The notes below the pieces were generated by a model, which had not been told where the DNA came from, ran no database searches, and worked only from the letters and a program-made list of their open reading frames with translations. This document shows positions 16,703 through 24,632 of a stretch of 64,000 bases of DNA, piece by piece. This DNA comes from Sulfitobacter sp. 20_GPM-1509m (GTDB lineage Bacteria > Pseudomonadota > Alphaproteobacteria > Rhodobacterales > Rhodobacteraceae). Location of the stretch: assembly GCF_000620505.1 (NCBI RefSeq), contig NZ_JIBC01000007.1, positions 1-64,000 on the forward strand, written 5' to 3'. The number at the start of each line of letters is the position of its first letter. Within the stretch, counting starts at the first letter, position 1. The translations under genes and the position numbers were made by a program.

Positions 16703-17557
16703 ATGAAGAATACAACGATATCCGTTATTCTTGGAGTTGACGCCCAGCCCGCTGATCTGGGAGCTCTGAGCCAGCAATCGCTCGAAAACAATATACATTT
16801 GATCGTATTGTTGCTGCGCAAGTTACCTCCTGTCCCCGTGTTTTACATGGGACTGGGCGAGTTCAGCGCCTATTCACTGCCCGAAGGCTGGCAGGCTGAC
16901 GTAGATAAAGCAAATACTGCTTTGGACGCGCAACGTGCCAAAATCTCTCAATATCTGGCCGACCAGGGGGCAAGCGCCGAAGTGCGGGCTGTCTTCGGCG
17001 ATGTCTCGGGCCTGCGGAGCACAGTGGCCCATGTCGGCCTGACCTGTGATACCATTATCATCGGGGACGATCTGCGCTCGGATGAGCAACTGTTCAAGGA
17101 TGTCGTTCACGCAGCTCTTTTCGAGTCCTCCGCCGGGGTGATGCTGAACACATTGGGCACGGCTGAGGCGCTGCAACCCAAGTCAGCCTTTGTGGCGTGG
17201 AAAGCCGGTGTTCCCGCAGCGCGTGCAATCCGCGCGGCGCTTCCTGCGCTGCGCACAGCACAGGATGTCACAGTTGCGCTTTTCGATCCGGTATCAACAG
17301 CTTCGCAAGATGGCGAAAACCCCGGCTCCGACGTGGCTGCATGGCTGAACCATCAAGGTTGCACCGTCGCGGTTCAGCAGTATCCAGGCAGCGGTCAGGA
17401 AACCGGAACCGCGATCTTGAAGCGCGCCAAGGAAAATGCCGCAGACCTGATTGTCATGGGGGCCTACGACCATTCACGTCTGCGCGAAACAATCTTCGGT
17501 GGCACCACCCAAACCCTGATCGAACAGCGCGACCGGCCTGTGCTACTGTGTCATTAA
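16703..17557 (+). CDS. Tandem universal stress protein (UspA/UspE type)
   Basis: A 284-residue protein with two Usp folds in tandem. The C-terminal one ends in LIVMGAYDHSRLRETIFGG, then RPVLLCH, the classic last strands of the fold. In the 'GAYGHSR' motif the third Gly is Asp here, so nucleotide binding cannot be assumed. The start at 16703 is preferred over an upstream in-frame start because AGGA precedes it and the first beta strand (TTISVILGVD) follows at once. A perfect FNR box upstream suggests low-oxygen induction, common for such genes in Rhodobacterales. The role is stress survival; no enzyme activity is implied. Confidence 0.9.
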   Translation: MKNTTISVILGVDAQPADLGALSQQSLENNIHLIVLLLRKLPPVPVFYMGLGEFSAYSLPEGWQADVDKANTALDAQRAKISQYLADQGASAEVRAVFGDVSGLRSTVAHVGLTCDTIIIGDDLRSDEQLFKDVVHAALFESSAGVMLNTLGTAEALQPKSAFVAWKAGVPAARAIRAALPALRTAQDVTVALFDPVSTASQDGENPGSDVAAWLNHQGCTVAVQQYPGSGQETGTAILKRAKENAADLIVMGAYDHSRLRETIFGGTTQTLIEQRDRPVLLCH

Positions 17558-17648
17558 CCGAACCCGGGATTGTGCAGGTGCTATACCGCAGCAGATTGGC
17601 TTTCCTGCAGGGTATCATAATGAACAGTCAATAAAGGGGCTTTATGCA

Positions 17649-18062
17649 ATGCGACACCGTCTTACAGCCATCGCCGGTTTATCCTGCGTTCTCTTGTCAG
17701 CTTGTACCGAAGGACCAATCGGGGATTCTGATGCTGTTCGCGCGGGGCAGCGGATCTATGCAAAAGAATGCGCCGCGTGTCATGGCGTGGGTGGCGAAGG
17801 CGCGGGGTCTGCATCGTTGGCATTGGGGACCATACCGCCGGACCTGACGGGGCTTAAGCAACGCAATGACGGGTACTTCCCGCGGGAATTTGTCAGGCGG
17901 TTCATCATGGGCCGCCTTGAAAAAGACGACCCTGCTTCTCCCATGCCCGATTTTTCGACCGTAGGGCTGCGCCATGTTTACCCAGAGGGAGGTGCAGATG
18001 GTGAGGTGCTGGAGACGGATTTCGCAAATCTGCTTGATTACCTCGAAGCGATCCAGAAGTAG
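17649..18062 (+). CDS. Lipoprotein-type mono-haem cytochrome c
   Basis: A 137-residue protein. The N-terminus is a lipoprotein signal (IAGLSCVLLSAC, lipobox LSAC with Cys near residue 19), so it should be anchored to a membrane facing the periplasm. One haem-c site, CAACH, lies near residues 42-46; the sixth ligand is probably the Met in SPMPDFS. It resembles class I electron carriers such as those feeding terminal oxidases. It follows the universal stress gene by 91 bp on the same strand with AAAGGGG before the start, so the FnrL box may control both. The partner enzyme is not in the window. Confidence 0.87.
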   Translation: MRHRLTAIAGLSCVLLSACTEGPIGDSDAVRAGQRIYAKECAACHGVGGEGAGSASLALGTIPPDLTGLKQRNDGYFPREFVRRFIMGRLEKDDPASPMPDFSTVGLRHVYPEGGADGEVLETDFANLLDYLEAIQK

Positions 18063-18412
18063 GCCGGGTAAGCTCTAGGGGGCCAGATCAGAGCGAGGTT
18101 CTCTCGATGAGCTGCTGATTTAGAGGGACGCTTAGATCGTAGTCCACCTTTTCCGGTGATCCTATTTGGCTGAAGGCAAAGAGCTATCCCGAACTCTCGC
18201 CTGAATGGCCAGAGGTGCCGCGTTCCTCCGCGGTTCATCCGCTGGGCTTCATCCGACCGACGCGCGCCAGTTCGTGGCATTCTTGGGCGGGTGATTGAAC
18301 CCCACATAATCGGCAATTATGTGCATGAATGCACATTAAAGGTAACCAATCGCATATTGTGTGCGGAACCGCTTGGCCGCATCCTGTTCTCAACTTTCAT
18401 AGGAGAGAACGC
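18063..18412. other. Non-coding stretch upstream of the pirin gene
   Basis: No gene is supported; short open frames on both strands lack binding sites and recognisable sequence. The right part holds a perfect palindrome (18319-18336) that probably belongs to the pirin promoter. Confidence 0.5.
18319..18336. promoter_or_regulatory. Perfect 18-bp palindrome, candidate operator of the pirin gene
   Basis: ATGTGCATGAATGCACAT has two perfect 8-bp arms around a 2-bp centre. It lies 76 bp upstream of the pirin start codon in an otherwise featureless region. Its symmetry is typical of a dimeric repressor or activator site. The regulator is unknown. Confidence 0.6.
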
Positions 18413-19348
18413 ATGAGCTGGAACCCCGCACTTGATCCCGAAATTCCCATTGGCGACGCCGTCGATGCGATTGAGACCGTCATCGTGCCCCGTGCGCGTG
18501 ATTTGGGCGGCTTTGAGGTGCGGCGCGCCTTGCCTGCGCCCAAGCGGCAGATGGTCGGCCCCTTCATCTTTTTCGACCAGATGGGACCGGCCGAGTTCCT
18601 GACCGGGCAGGGCATCGACGTGCGCCCGCACCCGCACATCGGGCTGGCGACGGTCACCTATCTGTACAAGGGCAAGATCCACCACCGCGACAGTCTGGGG
18701 ACCGATCAGTGGATCGAACCCGGTGCGGTCAACTGGATGGTGGCGGGGCATGGCATCACCCATTCGGAACGCGCTGATGGCGATATGCGCAGCGCGCCGC
18801 ACAGCCTGCTGGGGCTTCAGACATGGGTGGCGCTGCCCGAGAAGGACGAGGAATCCGGTGCCAGCTTTGAACACGCCGCCAAAGACGCGCTGCCGTTGCT
18901 GGAGGGCGAGGGCAAACAGGTGCGGCTGATTCTGGGCGATGCGTATGGCGAGACAGCACCCGTCAAAACCTTTTCCGAAACCTTCTATGCCGATGCACTG
19001 CTCGAGGCGGGGGCGTCGATCCCCATGCCGGACAATCACGAGGATCGCGGCCTGTATATCCTGACGGGCGCGGTGACCGTGTCCGGCCAGACGTTTCAGG
19101 CGGGGCAGATGCTGGTGTTTCGCCCCGGCGACCGGATCAGCGCCCGTGCGGGCGATGCGGGCGCGCGGGTGATGTTGCTGGGCGGTGCCACCATGGACGG
19201 GCCACGGCACATCTGGTGGAATTTCGTGGCCTCGTCCAAGGACAAGATCGACGCGGCCAAGGAAGCCTGGCGCGCGGGTGACTGGGCGCATGGCCGATTC
19301 AAGCTGCCGCCGAATGACGACAGCGAATTTATCCCCGCGCCGAACTGA
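18413..19348 (+). CDS. Pirin family protein
   Basis: A bicupin of 311 residues. The first cupin carries the metal-site signature: His73 and His75 (RPHPHIGL) with His117 and Glu119 (THSE), matching the Fe ligands of pirins. The C-terminal cupin has the usual FRPGDRISARAG stretch. Bacterial pirins act as quercetin 2,3-dioxygenases or as redox-linked modulators of enzymes such as pyruvate dehydrogenase. The start at 18413 follows AGGAGAG with ideal spacing. The gene stands alone before tRNA-Asp, with a palindrome upstream. The true substrate is unknown. Confidence 0.92.
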   Translation: MSWNPALDPEIPIGDAVDAIETVIVPRARDLGGFEVRRALPAPKRQMVGPFIFFDQMGPAEFLTGQGIDVRPHPHIGLATVTYLYKGKIHHRDSLGTDQWIEPGAVNWMVAGHGITHSERADGDMRSAPHSLLGLQTWVALPEKDEESGASFEHAAKDALPLLEGEGKQVRLILGDAYGETAPVKTFSETFYADALLEAGASIPMPDNHEDRGLYILTGAVTVSGQTFQAGQMLVFRPGDRISARAGDAGARVMLLGGATMDGPRHIWWNFVASSKDKIDAAKEAWRAGDWAHGRFKLPPNDDSEFIPAPN

Positions 19349-19438
19349 AGGCAGGCGGCGCAGGTCCGTAAAATCGGGGTAAAAATCGGGGCTTGTGACA
19401 TTTTTTTAAAATAATTGCCGCAAACCGAAAAACCCCGC

Positions 19439-19465
19439 TTGACGCTCTGCGCTGTGGGCCATAAT
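19439..19465 (+). promoter_or_regulatory. Promoter of tRNA-Asp
   Basis: A TTGACG -35 box and a CATAAT -10 box are separated by 15 bp (16 bp if ATAATA is taken). The -10 ends 17 bp before the mature tRNA 5' end. The same boxes and spacing occur in front of the ilv leader on the other strand, which supports both. Confidence 0.6.
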
Positions 19466-19482
19466 ACCCCCACACGCAGCGG

Positions 19483-19559
19483 GCGGTTGTAGCTCAGTTG
19501 GTTAGAGTACCGGCCTGTCACGCCGGGGGTCGCGGGTTCGAGCCCCGTCAACCGCGCCA
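19483..19559 (+). tRNA. tRNA-Asp(GUC)
   Basis: A 77-base cloverleaf. The acceptor stem GCGGTTG/CAACCGC pairs perfectly, the D arm contains AGCTCAGTTGGTTAGAG, the anticodon loop CTGTCAC has anticodon GTC at 19517-19519, and the T loop is TTCGAGC. The discriminator G and an encoded CCA complete the gene. A terminator follows. Confidence 0.98.
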
Positions 19560-19575
19560 CTGCTGCGTAAACAAG

Positions 19576-19601
19576 GACCCGCCAGAAATGGCGGGTCTTT
19601 T
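19576..19601 (+). terminator. Rho-independent terminator after tRNA-Asp
   Basis: GACCCGCCA and TGGCGGGTC form a perfect 9-bp stem with a GAAA loop, followed by TTTT. It begins 16 bp after the tRNA 3' end. Confidence 0.9.
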
Positions 19602-19670
19602 GTGTTTCAGGGGACATGATAGGGCGGCGTGTGCTGCGGCGGCGTTCATAGCACTTTCGAAAAAACCTGA

Positions 19671-19717
19671 ATCACTTAACGCTGCCTGAAATCATAGATT
19701 TCAACGCGTTAAGTGAT
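19671..19717. repeat. Nested inverted repeat
   Basis: Outer arms ATCACTTAACG and CGTTAAGTGAT (11 bp, perfect) enclose a second perfect repeat, GAAATC-ATA-GATTTC. The element lies between tRNA-Asp and the convergent sulfotransferase-like gene. Possible roles are a folded RNA, a cruciform or a binding site. It does not resemble a standard terminator because no T run follows. Confidence 0.65.
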
Positions 19718-19748
19718 GATCTGTGCATCATGATTTCCGAGAAGTGCT

Positions 19749-20465
19749 TCAGTCGTAGGTGTAGCCCAGGGCCGCCTCTTGGGCCAAATCCAGATGCTTG
19801 CGCATGAACTTCATCCCGAAAGCGCCCATTTTCTTGGGCGTGGCCGGGCGCGCCTCGACCGCTGGTTTAAATTTCGATCCCAACCGCTTGAGAACGGGCG
19901 CAAAATCCGCCTCGCGCGGGGGCAGGCCCAGTCCGGCGCGCAGGGCGTCCAGCGTCATCTCGGGCGCGCTTTGAGCGTCTTCCATGCGCAGCAGAATCAC
20001 CGTGCAGTCGCGTTGCAGATAGCTGAGCAAGCCGGTCAGCTTGGCGCGGCGCAGCGCGAACAGGTTGGCAAAGCGCGCACCGGTCAACGGGTCGCGGTCG
20101 TGTTGCAGCGGCTGCCCGATGGCGTCCATTGGCGCGGTTTTCTCGAAATAACGCGGGCGGTCCACCACCGTGTCCCATTCTGCGCGGATGAATTCGCCAA
20201 ACTCCAGCGATTGCAGGGCGGGCGTGGTGTGCCATGGCTTCTTGTGCATCGACAGCGCCCAGGCGTCCGCGCGGCGCACACAGGCGATCAGCGCCAGATC
20301 GGGCGGGATGGCGGCGGCATGGGGAAAGCCGTGTTTCCACCCCAGCGCCTCGGTCGGCGTCAGTGTGGTGTTGCGTCCCAGCAGCCGTTTGACAAAATTG
20401 GTGCCCGAAGACCGTTCGCCCAGCACCTGGAACCGGGTGATCGTGGTGTCGGGGGCGCGGCGCAC
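19749..20465 (-). CDS. Sulfotransferase-like P-loop protein
   Basis: A 238-residue protein opening with a beta strand and the P-loop-like segment GERSSGTNFV at residues 16-25. This resembles the 5'-phosphosulfate-binding loop of sulfotransferases in which Ser-Gly-Thr-Asn replaces the usual Ser-Gly-Thr-Thr. Later WKHGFPH and the CVRRADAWALSMHKKPW segment recall the 'R-x-P-x-x-r-x-x-S' PAPS-binding region. Proteins like this are frequent in Rhodobacterales, often next to glycosyltransferases, and one (20639-21511) is the divergent neighbour here. Modification of a surface glycan is a reasonable guess. The acceptor is unknown. Confidence 0.7.
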   Translation of the reverse strand: MRRAPDTTITRFQVLGERSSGTNFVKRLLGRNTTLTPTEALGWKHGFPHAAAIPPDLALIACVRRADAWALSMHKKPWHTTPALQSLEFGEFIRAEWDTVVDRPRYFEKTAPMDAIGQPLQHDRDPLTGARFANLFALRRAKLTGLLSYLQRDCTVILLRMEDAQSAPEMTLDALRAGLGLPPREADFAPVLKRLGSKFKPAVEARPATPKKMGAFGMKFMRKHLDLAQEAALGYTYD

Positions 20466-20638
20466 ATGCAGGCCGAATGTGGCAAAATTGGCAGGTATCA
20501 GCGGTCTGGTCCTTGATCACGGGCAAAATGCGCAATTAACGATTCTCTTGTAGCAGCCAAGCCGTTACGGTGCGAGACAAAGCACCGTCTGCGAAAAGCG
20601 GGCGGGTTGAGAGCAGAAGATCAAGGCAAGGTGACGTG

Positions 20639-21511
20639 ATGCAGACTGTGGCTGTGGTGACAATGGTGCGCGACGACGCGTTTTTCCTCAAGGCATGGCT
20701 GCGCCATTACGGCGAGATGTTCGGACGGCAGAATTGCTATGTGATCAACCACGGTTACGGCGAAGAGGTGGCGGAGCTGGCCAAGGGCTGTAACATCATC
20801 GGGATTCCGGGCGATCCGCACAAGAATTTCGACGTGAAACGATGGAGCCTGTTGAACAACCTGTTTGGCGGTTTGCGCCGCTACTACAACCACGTCATCG
20901 TGGGCGATGTGGACGAGCTGGTGGTGGTCGATCCCGACGCGGGCGTGAACCTGTTGCAATGGCTGGAAAAGGCCGAGACGGACCGGGTTTACACCCCCGT
21001 CGGGCTGGAGGTGATCCACCGCATCGACATCGAGGACCAGCCCGCCGACGAGATGATTCTGGGCCCGCGCAGGCACGTGCGCATCGCGCCGCATTATTCC
21101 AAGCCGTCCATCGTCTCGACCCCCGCGAAACTGTCGCGGGGCGGGCATTTTGCGCAATACCCCAAGCTGCACACGCCGGACGAGCTGTATCTGCTGCACC
21201 TGAAGTTCTGTGATTTCGGCGCCTACACCGGGGCTATGGACCGCCGCAACGCCGTCAGCGCCGAGGTTGGCGTGGGTTTCAAACAGGCCAGCATCGGGCG
21301 GCACTGGTTCGCCGAGGCACGGGGCGAGGACCGCGCGGTGTTCGAGGCCTTTGCCGAACTGCCGATGCAGGACGATTTCGACATGCGCCCCGTGCGCCGC
21401 AAGATGCACCGCAGCTTCAAGGCGCGCGGCGACACCGGATATTTCGAATTCGACCGTCCGAACTACAAAGGGCAATACCTGCTGCCCGAGCGGTTCAGCG
21501 GTATATTCTAG
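20639..21511 (+). CDS. Glycosyltransferase family 2-like protein
   Basis: A 290-residue protein. The start VVTMVRDDAFFLKAWLRHY, the metal-binding Asp90-Val-Asp92 (IVGDVDELV) and the later basic region fit the GT2-like group (PF13704 type) seen in Rhodobacterales genomes. The start at 20639 is chosen because the longer frame adds a charged, non-conserved leader, and AAGG lies a suitable distance upstream. It is divergent from the sulfotransferase-like gene. It converges with the hydrolase gene downstream, and the two stop codons share one CTAG. It probably acts in cell-surface polysaccharide assembly. Donor and acceptor are not known. Confidence 0.8.
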   Translation: MQTVAVVTMVRDDAFFLKAWLRHYGEMFGRQNCYVINHGYGEEVAELAKGCNIIGIPGDPHKNFDVKRWSLLNNLFGGLRRYYNHVIVGDVDELVVVDPDAGVNLLQWLEKAETDRVYTPVGLEVIHRIDIEDQPADEMILGPRRHVRIAPHYSKPSIVSTPAKLSRGGHFAQYPKLHTPDELYLLHLKFCDFGAYTGAMDRRNAVSAEVGVGFKQASIGRHWFAEARGEDRAVFEAFAELPMQDDFDMRPVRRKMHRSFKARGDTGYFEFDRPNYKGQYLLPERFSGIF

Positions 21512-22395
21512 GCCGCGTCAGGCTGCGCTTTCAGAAGGAATTCCAATATCTTATCAGCCGTTTCTGAAGGATATTGATCGGGAAAGAAATGCCCACCCGG
21601 CAAGCTGTCGACCTGCATGTTCGACAGCCGGTTCACCCATGTGGCACCCACATCGTAATGCTTGGCCATCACCCCGTTGGCCCCGCTGAGCACCAGCGCC
21701 GGACAGGTTATCCTGCGGCCCAGATCGGCGGCGTCCAGCGCCATGTCGTGATCAATCGCCGCGCGGTAGTCGTCGCACATGGCGCGGATTGTCTCGGGGT
21801 CGCGCCAGGCGGTGCGGTAATGGTCCAGCGCCTCCGCATCATAGGTGTCCAGCGCGCCCTTGCCCCAGCCGGTCAGGCAGTATTCGAAATAGGCGTCCGG
21901 GTCGTGGCCGATCATGGTTTCGGGCATCGGCGCGGGTTGGGCCAGAAAGAACCAGTGATAATAGGCGCGCGCGACCTCTTGTTGCAGGTCGGTCAGCAGC
22001 AGATAGGTGGGCACGATGTCCATCAAGGTCAGCGACCGGATGGCGTCCGGGTAATCCAGCGCCGCGCGGTGCGACGTGCGCCCGCCGCGGTCGTGGCCCA
22101 CAAGGTGAAAGCTGTCGAACCCCAGATGCGCCATCAGCGCCACCTGATCGGCAGCCATCTCGCGGAAGCTGTAGTTTTCGCTGCCCTGCGGTTTCGAACT
22201 GGCCCCATAGCCGCGCAGATCGGCAGCGACGGTGGTAAAGTGCTGCGCCAGCGTCGGTGCAATGCCGTGCCACATGGCGTGGGTCTGCGGAAAGCCGTGC
22301 AACAACAGCAACGGCGGGCCACTGCCCGCCATGGTGTAATGGATACGCTGGCCGTTCACATCGGCGGTGGCGCTGGTAAAGCCCTTGATGGTCAT
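21508..22395 (-). CDS. Alpha/beta hydrolase, fluoroacetate/haloacetate dehalogenase-like
   Basis: A 295-residue alpha/beta hydrolase whose nucleophile is Asp102 in GHDRGGR, not Ser. Arg103 and Arg106, Asp126 (LMDIVPT), the His147-Trp148 pair (YYHWFFLAQP) and a C-terminal His in GGHFFP match the catalytic triad, carboxylate-binding arginines and halide pocket of fluoroacetate dehalogenase. That enzyme hydrolyses haloacetates to glycolate and halide. The start at 22395 follows GAAGG. Its neighbours give no pathway. Substrate preference (fluoro-, chloro- or other acids) cannot be read from sequence, and epoxide hydrolase is the main alternative. Confidence 0.85.
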   Translation of the reverse strand: MTIKGFTSATADVNGQRIHYTMAGSGPPLLLLHGFPQTHAMWHGIAPTLAQHFTTVAADLRGYGASSKPQGSENYSFREMAADQVALMAHLGFDSFHLVGHDRGGRTSHRAALDYPDAIRSLTLMDIVPTYLLLTDLQQEVARAYYHWFFLAQPAPMPETMIGHDPDAYFEYCLTGWGKGALDTYDAEALDHYRTAWRDPETIRAMCDDYRAAIDHDMALDAADLGRRITCPALVLSGANGVMAKHYDVGATWVNRLSNMQVDSLPGGHFFPDQYPSETADKILEFLLKAQPDAA

Positions 22396-22435
22396 CGGTT
22401 TGCCTTCATTTCTACGGGGACCCACCGCTTTTGTC

Positions 22436-22496
22436 GGTGCAGTGGGGGCCAGCCCCCACACCCCCGGAGTTTATCCGGCAAGATGAAGGGGCGGGC
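22436..22496. repeat. GC-rich intergenic repeat, copy 1
   Basis: A hairpin GGGGGC-CA-GCCCCC is followed by ACCCCCGGAGTTTATCCGGC and AAGATGAAGG. The layout (GC hairpin, CCGGRGTTTAT-like block, then a CAAGA-type purine block) recurs at 28452-28510 (inverted) and 56952-57008. It sits between the dipeptidase and the dehalogenase-like gene. Confidence 0.6.
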
Positions 22497-22502
22497 AGTT
22501 GC

Positions 22503-23876
22503 TTATTTGGTCAGTGCGTCAAGGATGCGGACCCAGCTGCGCATGCCTTTGTGAAAGCTTTCCATGTCGTATTTCTCGTTGGGCGAATGGATCTGATCGT
22601 CGTCCTTGCCAAAACCGATCAGCATGGGCGTGGTGTCCACGAGGTTCTGGAAGTGTCCCGCGATGGGGATCGAGCCGCCGCAGCCGATATAGGCCGCGGG
22701 CACCTGCCATTCGTCGCTCAGCGCCTGACGTGCAGCTTCGAACGCCGGATCGTCGGTTTCGAACATCGAGGCGCGGCCGTTGCTGTGGCCTTTGAACTTG
22801 ACCTCGCAGTCGGCGGGCAGGGCGTCCTGAACCATCTTGCGGAAACTGTCGCGGATGGCGTCGGGGTCCTGATCGCCCACAAGGCGGAACGAGATCTTGG
22901 CGTGGGCCTGCGATGGCAGAACGGTCTTGAAACCTGCACCGGTGTAGCCGCCCCAGATGCCGTTGACCTCGCAGGTGGGGCGCGACCAGATCATCTCGAT
23001 GGGCGTGCGGTCCTGTTCGCCTGCGGGCACGGAAAGGCCCACGTCTTCCAGAAACGCGGCATGATCGAACGACAGGCCTTGCCACTGTGCGCGCAACTCG
23101 TCGGGCAGTTCGGGCACGCCGTCGTAAAAGCCGGGCAGGGTGACGCGGCCCTCATCATCGTGCAAGCCTGCCAGGATCTTGCTGAGCACGCGGATCGGGT
23201 TGATCGACACGCCGCCGTACATGCCCGAATGCAGGTCCTTGCTGGGGCCGGTGATCGTCAGCTCGTCGCCCATCATGCCGCGCAACATGGTGACAATGCC
23301 GGGCGTCTTGCTTTCGAACAGGCCGGTGTCGCAGATCAGGGCAAAGTCGGCGGACAGCTCTTCGGCGTTTTCCTTCATGAAGGGCACCAGCGAGGGCGAT
23401 CCTGATTCTTCCTCGCCTTCGAAGAAGAACGTGATGCGGCACGGCAGGGTGCCGTTCACGGCCTTCCACGCGCGGCACGCCTCGACGAATGTCATAAGCT
23501 GGCCCTTGTCGTCGGCGGCGCCGCGGCCACGGATCACCTTGCCCTTGGGGGTGTCTTCGACCTGCGGGTCAAAGGGGTCGCGGTCCCACAGCTCCAGCGG
23601 GTCGACCGGTTGCACGTCGTAGTGGCCGTAAAACAGCAGGTGAGGGCCGTCGCCATCCACGTGACCCACGACCATCGGGTGCCCGGGTGTCGCGCGTTTG
23701 GTGGCGTTGACGCCGATGCTTTGCAGGTCGGCCACCAGCCAGTCCGCCGCAGTGTCGCAATCGTCGGCAAAGTCCGGATCGGTCGAGATCGACGGAATGC
23801 GCAGCAGTTCCAGCAGACGGTCGGTGGCTTGGGACAGGTTGGCGTCGATATGGGCGAGCGTGGCGTCGAGAGACAT
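22503..23876 (-). CDS. M20-family metallopeptidase (dipeptidase)
   Basis: A 457-residue M20 peptidase of the dipeptidase (CNDP-like) branch. The metal ligands are readable in order: GHYDVQP (His then Asp), RGAADDKGQ (bridging Asp), FEGEEESGSP (catalytic Glu and ligand Glu), CDTG (ligand Asp) and a C-terminal His in DQIHSPNEKY. The inserted dimerisation domain contains LHSGMYGG. It should cleave dipeptides or related amides in the cytosol. The start at 23876 follows AGGA. The neighbouring genes give no sign of a specific substrate. Confidence 0.92.
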   Translation of the reverse strand: MSLDATLAHIDANLSQATDRLLELLRIPSISTDPDFADDCDTAADWLVADLQSIGVNATKRATPGHPMVVGHVDGDGPHLLFYGHYDVQPVDPLELWDRDPFDPQVEDTPKGKVIRGRGAADDKGQLMTFVEACRAWKAVNGTLPCRITFFFEGEEESGSPSLVPFMKENAEELSADFALICDTGLFESKTPGIVTMLRGMMGDELTITGPSKDLHSGMYGGVSINPIRVLSKILAGLHDDEGRVTLPGFYDGVPELPDELRAQWQGLSFDHAAFLEDVGLSVPAGEQDRTPIEMIWSRPTCEVNGIWGGYTGAGFKTVLPSQAHAKISFRLVGDQDPDAIRDSFRKMVQDALPADCEVKFKGHSNGRASMFETDDPAFEAARQALSDEWQVPAAYIGCGGSIPIAGHFQNLVDTTPMLIGFGKDDDQIHSPNEKYDMESFHKGMRSWVRILDALTK

Positions 23877-23933
23877 GGCGGTTCCTTGCAAATGCGAGAT
23901 TTGCGGCGACCGTATCAGCCAGCGGCGCAGTGT

Positions 23934-24269
23934 CTAGTGCTCGAGACAGACCAGCGCGAAACCGGCCAGGACCAGCACAGCACCACCGATTTGTGTCAGG
24001 CTGATGCCATTGTGCGCCCAGCTGGCATAGGCCAGCACCAGCAGCGTTTCGGTCACCACGATCCCCAGATAGACCAGCGGCAGGCTGGCGTGTCGCAGCA
24101 GGGTGATTTCGGCGAGGGCGGCCCCCGCAAGCCCCAGTCCTATGATCGCGAAGCTGAGCGCGGGCGGAGTTCGAGACGAAAGCTGCATGCCGATTGTGGC
24201 CAATGCGTAACCGCTGGCGGTGATGGTCATTAAAAACAGGGCGGGAAACAGGGCAAGAGACGTGTTCAT
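23934..24269 (-). CDS. Small multidrug-resistance-like membrane protein
   Basis: A protein of 111 residues with four predicted membrane helices, the size and fold pattern of SMR/EmrE-type transporters. The first helix (LFLMTITASGYALATIGMQ) lacks the Glu that EmrE uses for proton and drug binding. An ordinary drug/proton antiporter is therefore doubtful, and a divergent SMR/DMT relative is likely. The start at 24269 follows AGGAAAG with good spacing; longer frames add hydrophilic residues that look non-coding. It is followed by the dipeptidase gene on the same strand, 57 bp away. Confidence 0.72.
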   Translation of the reverse strand: MNTSLALFPALFLMTITASGYALATIGMQLSSRTPPALSFAIIGLGLAGAALAEITLLRHASLPLVYLGIVVTETLLVLAYASWAHNGISLTQIGGAVLVLAGFALVCLEH

Positions 24270-24632
24270 AAAAATAACTTTCCTAAAAACAAGCAGGGCC
24301 GGTGTGGGGGTGCAAGGCGGCAGGGCGCTGCGGAATGATGCGGCGTACCCGGGCTGCGAAGCGGAAATTGCTGTCACCGGTCTGTGCCCCAGCGTCCAAC
24401 GCCGGTTTCACAAAGTCATGGTGAACTATTCGAGTTTTTTTGCAGAGTCAGGTAATCCATACCCCAAGGAGCGGGCCGCGCGGGTCACTTGATCTGGATC
24501 AACGCTGCGACATCGTGCGCAGGGCATATGCATTGAAACCGGGGGCGGTAACCTATAATCGTTCCAAAAACCCGACCTATGGGGTATGGTTGCCATGTGC
24601 TTTGCCGCCCCAACGACCAGGAGTTTCCTTTC
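24270..24632. other. Intergenic region upstream of hemA
   Basis: No gene is supported on either strand. The region holds an FNR/FnrL site at 24489-24502 and the presumed divergent promoters of the small membrane protein and hemA. Confidence 0.6.
24489..24502. promoter_or_regulatory. FNR/FnrL binding site upstream of hemA
   Basis: TTGATCTGGATCAA matches TTGAT-N4-ATCAA at every defined base. It lies 130 bp upstream of the hemA start. In Rhodobacter sphaeroides, hemA is known to be under FnrL control through a site of this kind, so the assignment fits precedent. Confidence 0.87.

Noticed and set aside
16430-16798. Hypothetical gene on the minus strand
   Set aside because: It overlaps the FnrL box and the universal stress gene start, lacks a binding site and has non-coding-like composition.
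18038-18316. Hypothetical gene between cytochrome c and pirin
   Set aside because: No binding site, no recognisable sequence and atypical residue composition.
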